Part shown: positions 48,762-58,889 of the stretch, piece after piece
How the letters are laid out: each line of letters begins with the position of its first letter
Position numbering within the stretch: the stretch's first letter is position 1
Assembly (NCBI GenBank): GCA_945881735.1
Contig: CAMCVF010000008.1
Coordinates: forward strand, 1-64,000
Reading direction: 5' to 3'
Source: Methylotenera oryzisoli
GTDB lineage: Bacteria; Pseudomonadota; Gammaproteobacteria; Burkholderiales; Methylophilaceae
DNA: 64,000 bases
Translations under genes and position numbers: made by a program
The notes under the pieces: generated by a model
The model's database searches: none
Told to the model about the DNA's origin: nothing
What the model saw: only the letters and a program-made list of their open reading frames with translations

Positions 48762-49601
48762 ATGTCTAAAGTTTTAATAATAGGTTGTGGGGATTTAGGC
48801 ACAGCGATTGCCTTGCAATTACATCAATCGCAGCATGAGGTGATTGGTGTCCGTATCAGCCAGCAAAGCTTGCCACATGGCATGCAAACGATTCAGGCCG
48901 ATGTAACCAACGCTAGTTCACTAAACCTGCTTAATAATATTAATCCCTCCATCATTATCTATTGCGTTGCTGCCAGCGCACAAACAGATGAAAACTACCA
49001 CGCACATTATGTGCAGGGATTAAAAAACATATTGGCATCGCAAACTAATAATAACGATTTGCAGCACGTTTTTTTTGTTTCTAGCACCCGCGTTTATGGG
49101 CAAAGCACGCAAGCGTTATTAAATGAAAGCGTAAATGCAGAGCCTGCTGATTTTGGAGGTGAGCGCTTGTTAGAAGCTGAAAATGTATTAAGTAATTTAC
49201 CCTGTCATACAACTACGCTAAGGCTTTCAGGTATTTATGGCCAAGGTCGTTTGTATCTAGTCAATACCGCAAAAGATACCAGTCGTTGGCCTGCGAGCAA
49301 TAGTTGGAGTAATCGGATTCATCGCGATGATGCGGCAGGATTCATTGCCTTTTTAGTACAAAAAGCATTAAGCCAACAGCCGCTTGAAAGTTGTTATATT
49401 GTCACCGACGATATGCCTACCTTGCAATATACAGTGCTTATTTGGTTAGCAAACCAACTTGGTATTGTTACTAATCATATTCAAATTCCTGTTGAGAACG
49501 GCGGCAAACGGTTAAGTAACAAACGTTTACGTGCCACCGGCTTTCAGTTGCAGTATCCTAATTACCAAATTGGCTATGAAAAAGTACTAAAAACAATTTA
49601 A
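48762..49601 (+). CDS. NAD(P)-dependent epimerase/dehydratase, YeeZ-like
   Basis: A 279-aa Rossmann-fold protein of the extended SDR family. The nucleotide loop is LIIGCGDLGTAIALQLH (GxGxxG near residues 8-13). The segment VFFVSSTRVYGQ has the Ser, and in place of the classical YxxxK there is a later GGERLLEAE, so the catalytic Tyr-Lys pair is not clear. This fits the YeeZ group of SDR proteins, whose substrates are unknown. It lies 6 bases before the transglycosylase gene. Confidence 0.7.
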   Translation: MSKVLIIGCGDLGTAIALQLHQSQHEVIGVRISQQSLPHGMQTIQADVTNASSLNLLNNINPSIIIYCVAASAQTDENYHAHYVQGLKNILASQTNNNDLQHVFFVSSTRVYGQSTQALLNESVNAEPADFGGERLLEAENVLSNLPCHTTTLRLSGIYGQGRLYLVNTAKDTSRWPASNSWSNRIHRDDAAGFIAFLVQKALSQQPLESCYIVTDDMPTLQYTVLIWLANQLGIVTNHIQIPVENGGKRLSNKRLRATGFQLQYPNYQIGYEKVLKTI

Positions 49602-49607
49602 GTCCTT

Positions 49608-50819
49608 ATGCAAAAAATGCATTTTAAATTTCTCACTTACATTATCGTCAACGCAATCTTGTCTTTATCAATAATCACGGTGGCGTTTGCGGACGGCAGC
49701 AATTATTTTGATTTATGGCTATCAGCATTAAAAACAGAGGCAAGAGAAGCGCAAATTTCAGTACAAACGATTGACGATGCCTTTAAGACTGCGCAATACT
49801 TGCCATGGGTGATTATTCTGGATCGCAATCAGCCAGAATTTATATCACCTTTTTTAAGTTATGTTGAAAAGCGCGTTAGCCCAGAGCTCATCAAACAAGG
49901 CAAGGCGGAATTACTAGAACAGGAAGCGCTATTAAGCCAAGTTGAGGCGCAGTATGGCGTGCCAAAGCAGGTGTTAGTCGCCTTTTGGGGCTTAGAAACT
50001 AACTATGGCGACAACAAAGGTAATTTTGGTTTACCATCTGCGCTAATGACCTTGGCTTATGAAGGGCGTCGCGCTTCATTTTTCCGCAGTCAATTATTCG
50101 ACACTATGCGGATTGTGGATGCTGGTCATAATACGGTGGCGGGTATGCGCGGCTCTTGGGCAGGGGCTATGGGGCATATGCAATTTATGCCTTCTACCAT
50201 GCTTAAATATGGCGTAGATGCTGATATGGACGGCCGTATTAATATTTGGACTTCACTGCCTGATGCCTTTTCATCAGCCGCTAATTACTTAAGCAAAGTG
50301 GGTTGGCGCAAAGAGGAGGTGGCGGCAATCGAAGTTAAGTTGCCCGCAAACTTTGATTACAGCCAAGCGCGTCTAAATAATCGTCAGATGGCGAGTGATT
50401 GGGCAAAGTTAGGTGTGGAGGATATGGCAGGTAATGCAATACCTAACCAAGCTAATGCCGCGATTTTGCTCCCACAAGGTTATTATGGTCCAGCTTTTAT
50501 GGTGTTTAGCAATTTTGATGTGATTATGGATTGGAATCGTTCTGTTAATTACGCCTTATCTGTTGTGCATCTATCCAATCAGTTAATGGGAGAAAAGCCG
50601 ATTTTGGGGGGCGAGTTGGCTGAAAAAGAAGCGATGAGCTTTAATCAATTTTGGGCATTGCAAGGCAGATTAAATGAATTGGGTTTTGATTGTGGCGAGC
50701 CTGATGGATTTCCTGGCCTTAAAACGCAGGCGGCGATTAGGCAATATCAGGCTAGCCAGCAATTAGTACAAGATGGTTACGCCAGCCCAAGCTTGTATCA
50801 ACGCTTATTGCAACCTTAA
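49608..50819 (+). CDS. lytic murein transglycosylase, MltB family
   Basis: Cleaves peptidoglycan glycan strands in the periplasm with 1,6-anhydro product. Residues 1-25 are a signal peptide (IVNAILSLSIITVAFA) without a lipobox. The catalytic Glu is in AFWGLETNYGDNKGNFG; QFMPSTM and GSWAGAMGHMQ are the conserved MltB segments. The last 55 residues are a PG-binding-1 domain (LNELGFDCGEPDGFPG...). 403 aa. It lacks the lipoprotein Cys of E. coli MltB, so it is probably a soluble or loosely held enzyme. Its 3' end overlaps the convergent 2OG oxygenase by four bases. Confidence 0.88.
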   Translation: MQKMHFKFLTYIIVNAILSLSIITVAFADGSNYFDLWLSALKTEAREAQISVQTIDDAFKTAQYLPWVIILDRNQPEFISPFLSYVEKRVSPELIKQGKAELLEQEALLSQVEAQYGVPKQVLVAFWGLETNYGDNKGNFGLPSALMTLAYEGRRASFFRSQLFDTMRIVDAGHNTVAGMRGSWAGAMGHMQFMPSTMLKYGVDADMDGRINIWTSLPDAFSSAANYLSKVGWRKEEVAAIEVKLPANFDYSQARLNNRQMASDWAKLGVEDMAGNAIPNQANAAILLPQGYYGPAFMVFSNFDVIMDWNRSVNYALSVVHLSNQLMGEKPILGGELAEKEAMSFNQFWALQGRLNELGFDCGEPDGFPGLKTQAAIRQYQASQQLVQDGYASPSLYQRLLQP

Positions 50820-51451
50820 AAAATTAAAGAGTCACGACTTCTAAACCAGCCGGTAATGCTTGCTCTTTCTCGTTTTGCAGGGCGTACTTCGTGCCAAAAA
50901 TTGGCGGATAAAAATAGCACCAATTTGCCAGCTGCTGGCAAAATATCTAAGTAATCAATTTCATCTAAATACAAGCGTAGCTCACCACCATCATCCGCTT
51001 GCCAATTGGAATTCAAATATAAAATACTGCTTAATTGGCGAGATTTTGCATTCGTACCATAGCTAAATTGGTCTAAATGTCTCAGATAAGCGCCACCAAT
51101 TGGATAAAGCGCTAAATGCGTTTCAAGTGATTGTATATTCATGAATAATTGCTGATTAAGCATGTCTTTTAACGTGTGCATTTTTTTAAAATAAGCTTGA
51201 ATATCGCTATTTTCATCCTGTTCATCCAACCATGTAATATGGTCACCACGAATTGCAGATTGCTGAGCTTGATTGATTAAGCCCGTTTTGGCGGCACGCA
51301 TATTATGATTGCCATAGCGCTTATGCGTTTCATCCCGCAAAGCGGCAATAATGCTTGCCGATAGAAAATTATCCCAAACAACGTAACCGTTTTCACTGAG
51401 TGACTGTATTATCAAGTCAATGTCTGCCTGTTGTTTGTTTTGCGTAATCAC
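50816..51451 (-). CDS. 2OG-Fe(II) oxygenase superfamily protein
   Basis: A non-haem iron, 2-oxoglutarate-dependent dioxygenase of the prolyl-4-hydroxylase/SM-20-like group. The iron ligands appear as HLD (in YLRHLDQFSYG) and the distal His in NFWHEVRPAKRER, whose Arg binds 2-oxoglutarate; the fold-typical ILYLN and GELRLYL are present. The substrate is unknown (often a prolyl residue). Start is uncertain: the frame opens at TTG 51484, but a TATAAT at 51463-51458 lies within it, so I use GTG 51451, which would make a nearly leaderless message; TTG 51415 is another option. About 211 aa. Confidence 0.8.
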   Translation of the reverse strand: MITQNKQQADIDLIIQSLSENGYVVWDNFLSASIIAALRDETHKRYGNHNMRAAKTGLINQAQQSAIRGDHITWLDEQDENSDIQAYFKKMHTLKDMLNQQLFMNIQSLETHLALYPIGGAYLRHLDQFSYGTNAKSRQLSSILYLNSNWQADDGGELRLYLDEIDYLDILPAAGKLVLFLSANFWHEVRPAKRERASITGWFRSRDSLIF

Positions 51452-51457
51452 TGTGCG

Positions 51458-51484
51458 ATTATACCAGCGCGCGTTTGCGTGCAA
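51458..51484 (-). promoter_or_regulatory. predicted sigma70 promoter of the 2OG oxygenase
   Basis: On the minus strand: -35 TTGCAC (51484-51479), spacer of 15 bases, -10 TATAAT (51463-51458), a perfect -10. The transcript would begin close to the GTG at 51451. It overlaps the divergent tRNA-Val promoter. Confidence 0.5.
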
Positions 51485-51503
51485 ACCCGTATTAAGCTAA
51501 AAT
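51475..51503 (+). promoter_or_regulatory. predicted sigma70 promoter of tRNA-Val
   Basis: -35 TTGCGT (51475-51480), a 17-base spacer and -10 TAAAAT (51498-51503), ending 25 bases before the tRNA. Its -35 overlaps the opposed oxygenase -35. Confidence 0.6.
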
Positions 51504-51528
51504 TCGCACTTCGCAAAAAGTGAAAAAC

Positions 51529-51605
51529 AGGCGGTTAGCTCAGTTGGTTAGAGCGCTTGGTCGACATCCAAGAGGTCACCAGTTCGAATCTGGTACTGCC
51601 TACCA
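51529..51605 (+). tRNA. tRNA-Val(GAC)
   Basis: A 77-nt tRNA with encoded CCA. Acceptor AGGCGGT/ACTGCCT pairs with one G·U. Anticodon stem CTTGG/CCAAG encloses a 7-base loop TCGACAT, so the anticodon is GAC and position 33 is C rather than the near-universal U. T arm CCAGT/TTCGAAT/CTGG is regular. It is followed by its own terminator. Confidence 0.93.
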
Positions 51606-51614
51606 CTAATATTT

Positions 51615-51647
51615 AAAGCCGTTCAAAAAAACGGCTTTTGTTGTTTT
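51615..51647 (+). terminator. rho-independent terminator after tRNA-Val
   Basis: Stem AAAGCCGTT / AACGGCTTT with a loop of six bases, followed by TTGTTGTTTT. It separates the tRNA from thrS. Confidence 0.8.
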
Positions 51648-51679
51648 AGCTTTATTTTAAATACTAAATTGGATTCGAT

Positions 51680-53587
51680 ATGCCAGTGATTCGCTTACCA
51701 GATGGCTCAGAACGCCGCTTTGATTCGCCCGTAACTGTGGCGCAAGTAGCCATGGACATTGGTGCAGGCCTTGCAAAGGCAGCGCTAGCTGGTGAGGTCA
51801 ACAACCAATTGGTCGATACAAGCTATTTGATTGAAACCGATAGTGATTTAGCGATTATTACTGATAAATCTGATAATGGTTTAGATGTGATTCGTCATTC
51901 TACTGCGCACTTATTGGCGTATGCGGTTAAAGAATTATTTCCTGATTGCCAAGTCACCATTGGCCCTGTGATTGAAAATGGGTTCTACTATGATTTTTCA
52001 TACAAACGCCCATTTACGCCAGAAGACTTGGTGACAATAGAAAAGAAAATGGCTGAACTTGTTAAAAAAGATGAGCTGGTCACGCGTAAAGTGCTGCCGC
52101 GAGATGAAGCGGTGGCCTATTTCAAAAGTATCAATGAGCATTACAAAGCCGAGATCATTGCATCGATTCCTGCCAACGAAGATGTATCTTTGTATTCTGA
52201 AGGCAACTTTACCGATTTATGCCGTGGCCCGCATGTGCCAAATACAGGCAAATTAAAAGCCTTTAAATTAATGAAGCTAGCAGGTGCCTACTGGCGTGGC
52301 GATAGTAATAATGAGATGCTACAACGCGTTTATGGCACGGCTTGGCGAAATAAAGAAGAGTTGGAAGCTTATTTATTTCAACTGGAAGAAGCCGAAAAAC
52401 GCGACCATCGCAAATTAGGTAAACAGCTTGATTATTTTCATATGCAAGACGATGCTCCCGGCATGGTGTTCTGGCATCCGCGCGGCTGGAGCATTTGGCA
52501 AGAAGTTGAGCAATACATGCGCAAAATGTTCAAAGATTACAATTATCAGGAAGTGCGCACGCCAACCATTATGGATAAAACCTTATGGGAGAAATCGGGT
52601 CATTGGCAAAACTACCGCGACAATATGTTTGTGACTAATTCAGAAAATCGCGAATACGCGGTTAAGCCGATGAATTGCCCAGGCCATGTGCAGATTTATA
52701 ATAGCAGCTTGCATAGTTACCGCGATTTACCTTTAAGACTTGCCGAATTTGGCTCGTGTCACCGTAACGAACCATCTGGTTCATTACACGGTTTAATGCG
52801 TGTGCGCGGCTTTACGCAAGATGATGCGCATATATTCTGTACTGAAGAACAAGTAGAGGCGGAAGTAGCCGATTTTATTAAAATGCTTTACAAAGCCTAT
52901 GTTGATTTTGGCTTTAACGATGTCTTAGTTAAGCTTTCTACTCGCCCTGAAAAACGTATTGGATCGGATGAGGATTGGGATAGGGCAGAGACCTCGCTTG
53001 CCAATGCGTTGAAACTAAATAATTTGGACTTTGAATATCAGCCTGGTGAAGGTGCATTTTACGGCCCTAAAATCGAATTCACACTAAAAGATTCGTTAGG
53101 TCGCTTATGGCAGTGCGGTACCATTCAGCTTGATCCTAATTTACCAGAGCGTTTAGGTGCAGAATATGTAGCGGAAGACAATTCGCGCAAGCGCCCAATT
53201 ATGTTGCATCGCGCTATTGTGGGGTCAATGGAGCGTTTTATTGGCATTTTAATCGAAAACTATGCAGGTGCAATGCCGCTTTGGTTGGCGCCCGTACAAG
53301 TGATGGTGCTGAATATTTCTGAAAGCCAAGCCGAATATGTGATGCAAGTGATTGAAATTCTAAAGAAAAATAACATTAGATGCGATTTTGACTTGAGAAA
53401 TGAGAAGATTACCTATAAAATACGCGAGCATTCAATGCAGAAAATGCCTTATTTGCTAGTTGCAGGTGAGCGAGAAATGCAAGCAGGACAAGTCGCCGTG
53501 CGTACCAGAAAAGGTGAAGACCTAGGTTCAATGCCTATTTCCGAGCTAATTGCTCGGTTAAAAGCAGAAATCGAAGCGAAGGTTTAA
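51680..53587 (+). CDS. thrS: threonyl-tRNA synthetase
   Basis: Class II synthetase for tRNA-Thr with editing. Residues 1-62 are a TGS domain ([14 protein letters not shown]), then the editing domain with [16 protein letters not shown] and [11 protein letters not shown], then the catalytic core (motif 2 [21 protein letters not shown], ending at the zinc-binding region with [10 protein letters not shown]) and the C-terminal anticodon-binding domain. 635 aa is normal. It heads thrS-infC-rpmI-rplT. Whether it is regulated by its own mRNA leader, as in E. coli, is not clear from the short upstream gap. Confidence 0.97.
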   Translation: MPVIRLPDGSERRFDSPVTVAQVAMDIGAGLAKAALAGEVNNQLVDTSYLIETDSDLAIITDKSDNGLDVIRHSTAHLLAYAVKELFPDCQVTIGPVIENGFYYDFSYKRPFTPEDLVTIEKKMAELVKKDELVTRKVLPRDEAVAYFKSINEHYKAEIIASIPANEDVSLYSEGNFTDLCRGPHVPNTGKLKAFKLMKLAGAYWRGDSNNEMLQRVYGTAWRNKEELEAYLFQLEEAEKRDHRKLGKQLDYFHMQDDAPGMVFWHPRGWSIWQEVEQYMRKMFKDYNYQEVRTPTIMDKTLWEKSGHWQNYRDNMFVTNSENREYAVKPMNCPGHVQIYNSSLHSYRDLPLRLAEFGSCHRNEPSGSLHGLMRVRGFTQDDAHIFCTEEQVEAEVADFIKMLYKAYVDFGFNDVLVKLSTRPEKRIGSDEDWDRAETSLANALKLNNLDFEYQPGEGAFYGPKIEFTLKDSLGRLWQCGTIQLDPNLPERLGAEYVAEDNSRKRPIMLHRAIVGSMERFIGILIENYAGAMPLWLAPVQVMVLNISESQAEYVMQVIEILKKNNIRCDFDLRNEKITYKIREHSMQKMPYLLVAGEREMQAGQVAVRTRKGEDLGSMPISELIARLKAEIEAKV

Positions 53588-53635
53588 GCTAAATTTTCAA
53601 GGTAGCGCGGTTTAATTTTTTATTAGGAGCCAGCA

Positions 53636-54235
53636 ATAGCACAAGATAAAGATACACGAATTAATGGGGATATTACCGCACCCGAAGTTCGTTTGGTGGG
53701 CATAGAAGGAGAGCCGTTAGGCATAGTAAGTCTTCGCGAAGCCTTTGCGAAAGCAGAAGAAGCGGATATTGATTTGGTTGAAATTGCGCCAAACGCGTCA
53801 CCACCAGTGTGCAGATTGATGGACTACGGTAAGTTTAAGTATGCTGAAAGTAAACGTCAGCACGAGCAAAAACTGAAGCAAAAACAAGTTGTTATTAAGG
53901 AAATTAAATTTCGCCCCGGTACAGATGACGGCGATTATAATATTAAAGTGCGTAATATCATCCGATTTTTGGGTGAGGGTGATAAAGCCAAAATCACGCT
54001 ACGTTTTAGAGGCCGCGAAATTACGCACCAAGAATTTGGTTTGGCTTTATTAAGACGTGTGGAAGCCGATTTGGCTGAGCATGCGGTGGTTGAGCAGTTT
54101 CCAAAAATGGAAGGCCGCCAAATGGTGATGGTGTTAGCACCGAAGAAAGTAGAAAAAGTAGTCGTTAAACCACCAAAGGCAGCTAAACCTGCTGAAAAAT
54201 TAGCTGACAAGATAGAAGTACTGGCTACAGAATAA
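53636..54235 (+). CDS. infC: translation initiation factor IF-3, AUA start codon
   Basis: Binds the 30S subunit and checks start codon choice. The family N-terminus ([20 protein letters not shown]) is encoded from a start at ATA 53636, with AGGAG at 53625-53629, six bases upstream. The first ATG-type codon in frame is a GTG at 53693, which would delete the conserved start, so the AUA start (199 aa) is the right choice. IF-3 genes of many bacteria use AUU/AUC/AUA, and IF-3 itself rejects these codons, giving negative autoregulation. N-domain, basic linker ([18 protein letters not shown]) and C-domain ([16 protein letters not shown]) are all complete. Confidence 0.94.
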   Translation: MAQDKDTRINGDITAPEVRLVGIEGEPLGIVSLREAFAKAEEADIDLVEIAPNASPPVCRLMDYGKFKYAESKRQHEQKLKQKQVVIKEIKFRPGTDDGDYNIKVRNIIRFLGEGDKAKITLRFRGREITHQEFGLALLRRVEADLAEHAVVEQFPKMEGRQMVMVLAPKKVEKVVVKPPKAAKPAEKLADKIEVLATE

Positions 54236-54257
54236 TAAGTTTGCTTCAAAATTGTAA

Positions 54258-54368
54258 TGAGCGCATTTTAGGCAAGTCGCACGGCTCTTAAAAGCCGGAA
54301 TGTACAATAAGTACATGAGGACTTTGAGCGCTGAGTAACGCAGTATTAAATCTGCGCATTGAGTTTTT
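54258..54368 (+). ncRNA. structured element between infC and rpmI
   Basis: A stretch in the 192-base infC-rpmI gap folds well by eye: an outer stem AAGTC (54274-54278) / GACTT (54320-54324) encloses hairpins CGGCT/AGCCG (54282-54297, loop CTTAAA) and ATGTAC/GTACAT (54300-54316, loop AATAA), a three-way junction. A separate hairpin CGCAG/CTGCG (54339-54356) follows, ending near a T-run (54364-54368). GCGC also occurs on both flanks. It could be an mRNA leader for L20/L35 autoregulation or a dispersed repeat; I cannot tell which. It is not a plain terminator, as rpmI and rplT lie downstream. Confidence 0.45.
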
Positions 54369-54427
54369 GAGTGATACGGCGAAATGGCATGCCTAGGCAC
54401 TCTTTATCAACCTCCAAGGAGAAAAAA

Positions 54428-54625
54428 ATGCCAAAAATGAAAACAAAGAGCAGCGCCAAAAAGCGTTTTAAGTTCTTAGGTAACGGTAAAGTGAAACGCA
54501 CGCATTCACATTTACGTCATATCCTAACCAAGAAAACCACTAAGCAAAAACGTAAGTTACGTGGCACTTCGATCATTTCACCAACTGACATCAAACGCGT
54601 TCGCGCCATGATGCCAACAAAATAA
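54428..54625 (+). CDS. rpmI: 50S ribosomal protein L35
   Basis: 65 aa, [15 protein letters not shown] at the N-terminus, strongly basic, with the conserved [14 protein letters not shown]. The frame is open further up (54371), but ATG 54428 follows AAGGAG by 7 bases and gives the standard protein. Confidence 0.97.
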   Translation: MPKMKTKSSAKKRFKFLGNGKVKRTHSHLRHILTKKTTKQKRKLRGTSIISPTDIKRVRAMMPTK

Positions 54626-54635
54626 GGAGACCGAG

Positions 54636-54995
54636 ATGCCTAGAGTAAAACGTGGTGTCATTGCTCGCGCAAGACATAAAAAGGTATTAAATGCCGCTAA
54701 AGGTTATCGCGGTCGTCGTAAAAACGTTTATCGCATTGCCAAGCAAGCGGTAATGAAAGCTGGTCAATATGCATACCGTGACCGTCGTCAGAAAAAACGT
54801 CAGTTCCGTACACTATGGATTGCACGTATTAACGCAGGTGCGCGTGAGTTAGGTTTAACTTACAGCCGCTTCATGAATGGCTTGAAAAAATCTTCTATTG
54901 AAGTGGATCGCAAGGTATTAGCGGATTTGGCAGTGTTCGACAAAGCGGCATTTGCAAAATTTGTTGACTTATCAAAAGCTGGTTTAGCGGCTTAA
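54636..54995 (+). CDS. rplT: 50S ribosomal protein L20
   Basis: 119 aa, [35 protein letters not shown] and [19 protein letters not shown] are all family signatures. Binds 23S rRNA early in assembly and, in several bacteria, represses its own operon. Good AAGGAG upstream. A strong terminator follows. Confidence 0.98.
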   Translation: MPRVKRGVIARARHKKVLNAAKGYRGRRKNVYRIAKQAVMKAGQYAYRDRRQKKRQFRTLWIARINAGARELGLTYSRFMNGLKKSSIEVDRKVLADLAVFDKAAFAKFVDLSKAGLAA

Positions 54996-55021
54996 GACTT
55001 GCTTAATTCAGTTTGAAAATT

Positions 55022-55048
55022 AAAAAAGAGGCTATGGCCTCTTTTTTT
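55022..55048 (+). terminator. rho-independent terminator after rplT
   Basis: Stem AAAAAAGAGGC / GCCTCTTTTTT with loop TATG, and a run of seven T. It closes thrS-infC-rpmI-rplT, so pheS needs its own promoter. Confidence 0.9.
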
Positions 55049-55152
55049 ATGACTGAATAATTAATACAAGAGTTTTTGAATGTCGATTTTAAATATTTAT
55101 TCATAATCAATCAGTTAAACATCAAAAAACACATTACTTTAAGTTAAAATAA

Positions 55153-56139
<987 letters not shown>

Positions 56140-56161
56140 TCAAGCTGAATAATTAAACGCT

Positions 56162-58516
56162 ATGCAATTCTCCGAAAACTGGTTACGAACTTTTGTTAAT
56201 CCTGCCATTTCATCCGCAGAGCTAAGTAATGCCTTAACAATGGCAGGGCTTGAGGTAGAAGAAATGACGCCTGTGGCGCCTGCTTTTGACCGTATTGTGA
56301 TAGGCGAAATTGTAGAGGCGCTTAAGCATCCTGATGCTGACCGCTTGCAAGTTTGCAAGGTGAATCTAGGTAAGGAAATTTTGCAGATTGTTTGTGGTGC
56401 CAGCAACGCGCGTGTGGGCCTAAAAGCTCCATGTGCTTTAGTTGGTGCAGAGCTGTCAGGTATCAGTATTAAAGCTGCAAAAGTTCGCGGCGTAGAGTCG
56501 TTTGGCATGATGTGTTCTGCCAAAGAGTTGGGATTAGCAGTAGAAGCAAACGGCTTGCTAGAATTACCAAATGATGCACCAGTTGGTCAGGATATTCGCC
56601 AATATTTGGATTTAAATGACCAATTATTAACATTAAAATTAACGCCTAACCGTGCTGATTGTTTAAGTATTTTAGGTATCGCGCGTGATGTGGCGGCGAT
56701 TACAGGTGCGCCTGTTATCTTGCCAGCGGCTAACGCTGCCAAAATTGAAAGCACAAAGATACAGACTGTAAGCATTGATGCATTAGATGCATGTCCTGCT
56801 TATTATGGCCGCGTAATTGAGGCGGTGAATGCGCGAGCCAAAACGCCAGATTGGATGTTGCGCAATTTAGAGCGAAGCGGCATTCGAAGCATTAGCGCGA
56901 TTGTGGATATTACCAATTTTGTTTTGCTGGAATTTGGCCAGCCAATGCATGCGTTTGATTTAACAAAATTGAGCGGCGGTATTCAGGTTCGTTTTGCTAA
57001 AAAAGATGAGCCAATTAGATTACTCAATAACACCGATGTAAAACTAGCCAGTGATGATTTGGTAATTGCGGATGACAGTGGTGCGATTGCATTAGCTGGA
57101 ATTATGGGCGGTGAGTCAACATCGGTAACTGATGCCACCAGTAATATATTTTTAGAGAGTGCGTTTTTTACGCCAGATTCAATTGCTGGTAAAGCACGCC
57201 GTTTGGGCTTAAGCACGGATTCATCTTATCGCTTTGAGCGCGGCGTGGATTTTGGCATCACTCAAATGGCATTAGAACGTGCAACGGCTCTGGTGTTGGC
57301 GATTTGTGGTGGTAAAGCGGGTGAAATGATTGCGGTAATCAATACATTACCTAACCGTAAAATCGTGTATTTGCGTTACGCAAGATTATTGTCGGTATTG
57401 GGTATTAGCATACCGCAAGCAACGGTTGGAACGCTATTAGCACAGCTTGGATTTGAATTTAGTGCAAACGGCGATGTGTTCGCTGTGCACGCGCCAACAT
57501 ATCGTTTTGATATTGCGATTGAAGAAGATTTAATTGAAGAAATCGCGCGTTTGCATGGCTACGATAAAATTGCCGCCATCACGCCAACGGCTAGTTTGGG
57601 CATGTTGCCTGCTAGTGAATCGGCACTAAATCAGGCTTGGCTGCGCGATACCTTACAAATGCAAGGTTATCAAGAAATTGTGACCTATAGCTTTGTGGAT
57701 GAAAGTTGGGAGCGCGATTTATTAGGTAATCCTAATCCAATTAAGCTGAAAAACCCAATTGCCAGCAATTTAAGCGTAATGCGCAGTGGCTTATGGGGTG
57801 GTTTGCTGGATACACTAACCTATAATTTGAATCGCAAGCAAGAGCGCGCCATGCTGTTTGAATTAGGCAGCAGCTATCATCACTCAGAGCAAAGTGCTTA
57901 TTCCGAAAACTTACGTGTAGCAGGCTTGTATTATGGCTCATTTCAGCCTGAGCAGTGGGGTGTAATCGCAAAAGAGGTGGATTTTTACGATGTAAAAGCC
58001 ACTGTCGATTGTTTAACGCATGGCAAGGCTGAATATCGCGCAGAGACCCATAACGCATTGCATCCAGGCCAATCAGCGCGTGTTTATCTGGATGGCAATC
58101 CAATTGGCTGGCTCGGTAAGTTGCATCCAAAGTGGCAGCAACACTATAGTTTAGCTAAAAATACGTATCTTTTTGAGCTGGAAGCATTGCCATTATTGCA
58201 TAAGCCGCTTGCGCAATATGAAGAGGTGCCAAAAACCTTAGCCATTCGACGTGATTTAGCCGTTATTGTGAATGCCGATTTGCCGGTTCAGCACCTTTTT
58301 GATGCAATTACACAAGCGAGCATTTCGCTTGTGATACAAGTGCAACTATTTGATATATATCAGGGAAAAGGTATTCCCGAAAATAAAAAAAGCCTTGCAT
58401 TATCAGTACTTATGCAAGATACTCATAAAACTTTGGTGGATACTGAAGCCGAAGTTGCAATGGCAGAATTGCTAAAATTATTAGAAAATCAATTTTCCGC
58501 CAGTTTGCGTAATTAA
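56162..58516 (+). CDS. pheT: phenylalanyl-tRNA synthetase beta subunit
   Basis: Beta subunit with tRNA-binding and editing functions. It has an N-terminal OB-fold tRNA-binding domain (residues 40-150, LQVCKVNLG), B3/B4 editing domain, B5 domain (about 400-475), and a C-terminal ferredoxin-like anticodon domain ending LLKLLENQFSASLRN. 784 aa fits the family. It is immediately upstream of ihfA, the common order. Confidence 0.97.
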   Translation: MQFSENWLRTFVNPAISSAELSNALTMAGLEVEEMTPVAPAFDRIVIGEIVEALKHPDADRLQVCKVNLGKEILQIVCGASNARVGLKAPCALVGAELSGISIKAAKVRGVESFGMMCSAKELGLAVEANGLLELPNDAPVGQDIRQYLDLNDQLLTLKLTPNRADCLSILGIARDVAAITGAPVILPAANAAKIESTKIQTVSIDALDACPAYYGRVIEAVNARAKTPDWMLRNLERSGIRSISAIVDITNFVLLEFGQPMHAFDLTKLSGGIQVRFAKKDEPIRLLNNTDVKLASDDLVIADDSGAIALAGIMGGESTSVTDATSNIFLESAFFTPDSIAGKARRLGLSTDSSYRFERGVDFGITQMALERATALVLAICGGKAGEMIAVINTLPNRKIVYLRYARLLSVLGISIPQATVGTLLAQLGFEFSANGDVFAVHAPTYRFDIAIEEDLIEEIARLHGYDKIAAITPTASLGMLPASESALNQAWLRDTLQMQGYQEIVTYSFVDESWERDLLGNPNPIKLKNPIASNLSVMRSGLWGGLLDTLTYNLNRKQERAMLFELGSSYHHSEQSAYSENLRVAGLYYGSFQPEQWGVIAKEVDFYDVKATVDCLTHGKAEYRAETHNALHPGQSARVYLDGNPIGWLGKLHPKWQQHYSLAKNTYLFELEALPLLHKPLAQYEEVPKTLAIRRDLAVIVNADLPVQHLFDAITQASISLVIQVQLFDIYQGKGIPENKKSLALSVLMQDTHKTLVDTEAEVAMAELLKLLENQFSASLRN

Positions 58517-58577
58517 ACGATCAAACAAAAATTCAACGAAATTAAATTAATGGATAAAATATGTTGAGGGGAAGCGT

Positions 58578-58874
58578 ATGACATTAACAAAGGCTGATTT
58601 AGCCGATTTGTTATTTGAGCAAGTGGGCTTAAATAAGCGTGAGGCAAAAGATATGGTAGAGGCATTTTTTGAAGAAGTGCGTACTGCTTTAGAAACTGGG
58701 GATAGCGTTAAGTTATCTGGATTTGGTAATTTTGAATTACGAAAAAAATCAGAGCGTCCAGGCCGCAATCCAAAAACAGGTGAAGAAATACCTATTACTG
58801 CACGCCGTGTGGTGACTTTTCATGCCAGTCAAAAATTGAAAAGTAGAGTAGAAGAGCATTACGCTCAAGTATAA
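58578..58874 (+). CDS. ihfA: integration host factor alpha subunit
   Basis: DNA-bending nucleoid protein, one half of [19 protein letters not shown] at the N-terminus, [11 protein letters not shown] in the beta-saddle and [21 protein letters not shown] in the arms are family signatures. 98 aa. GAGGGG lies 6 bases before ATG 58578. Cotranscribed with pheST and the merR gene (15 bases downstream). Confidence 0.96.
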   Translation: MTLTKADLADLLFEQVGLNKREAKDMVEAFFEEVRTALETGDSVKLSGFGNFELRKKSERPGRNPKTGEEIPITARRVVTFHASQKLKSRVEEHYAQV

Positions 58875-58889
58875 AGTCAATATTAACTT

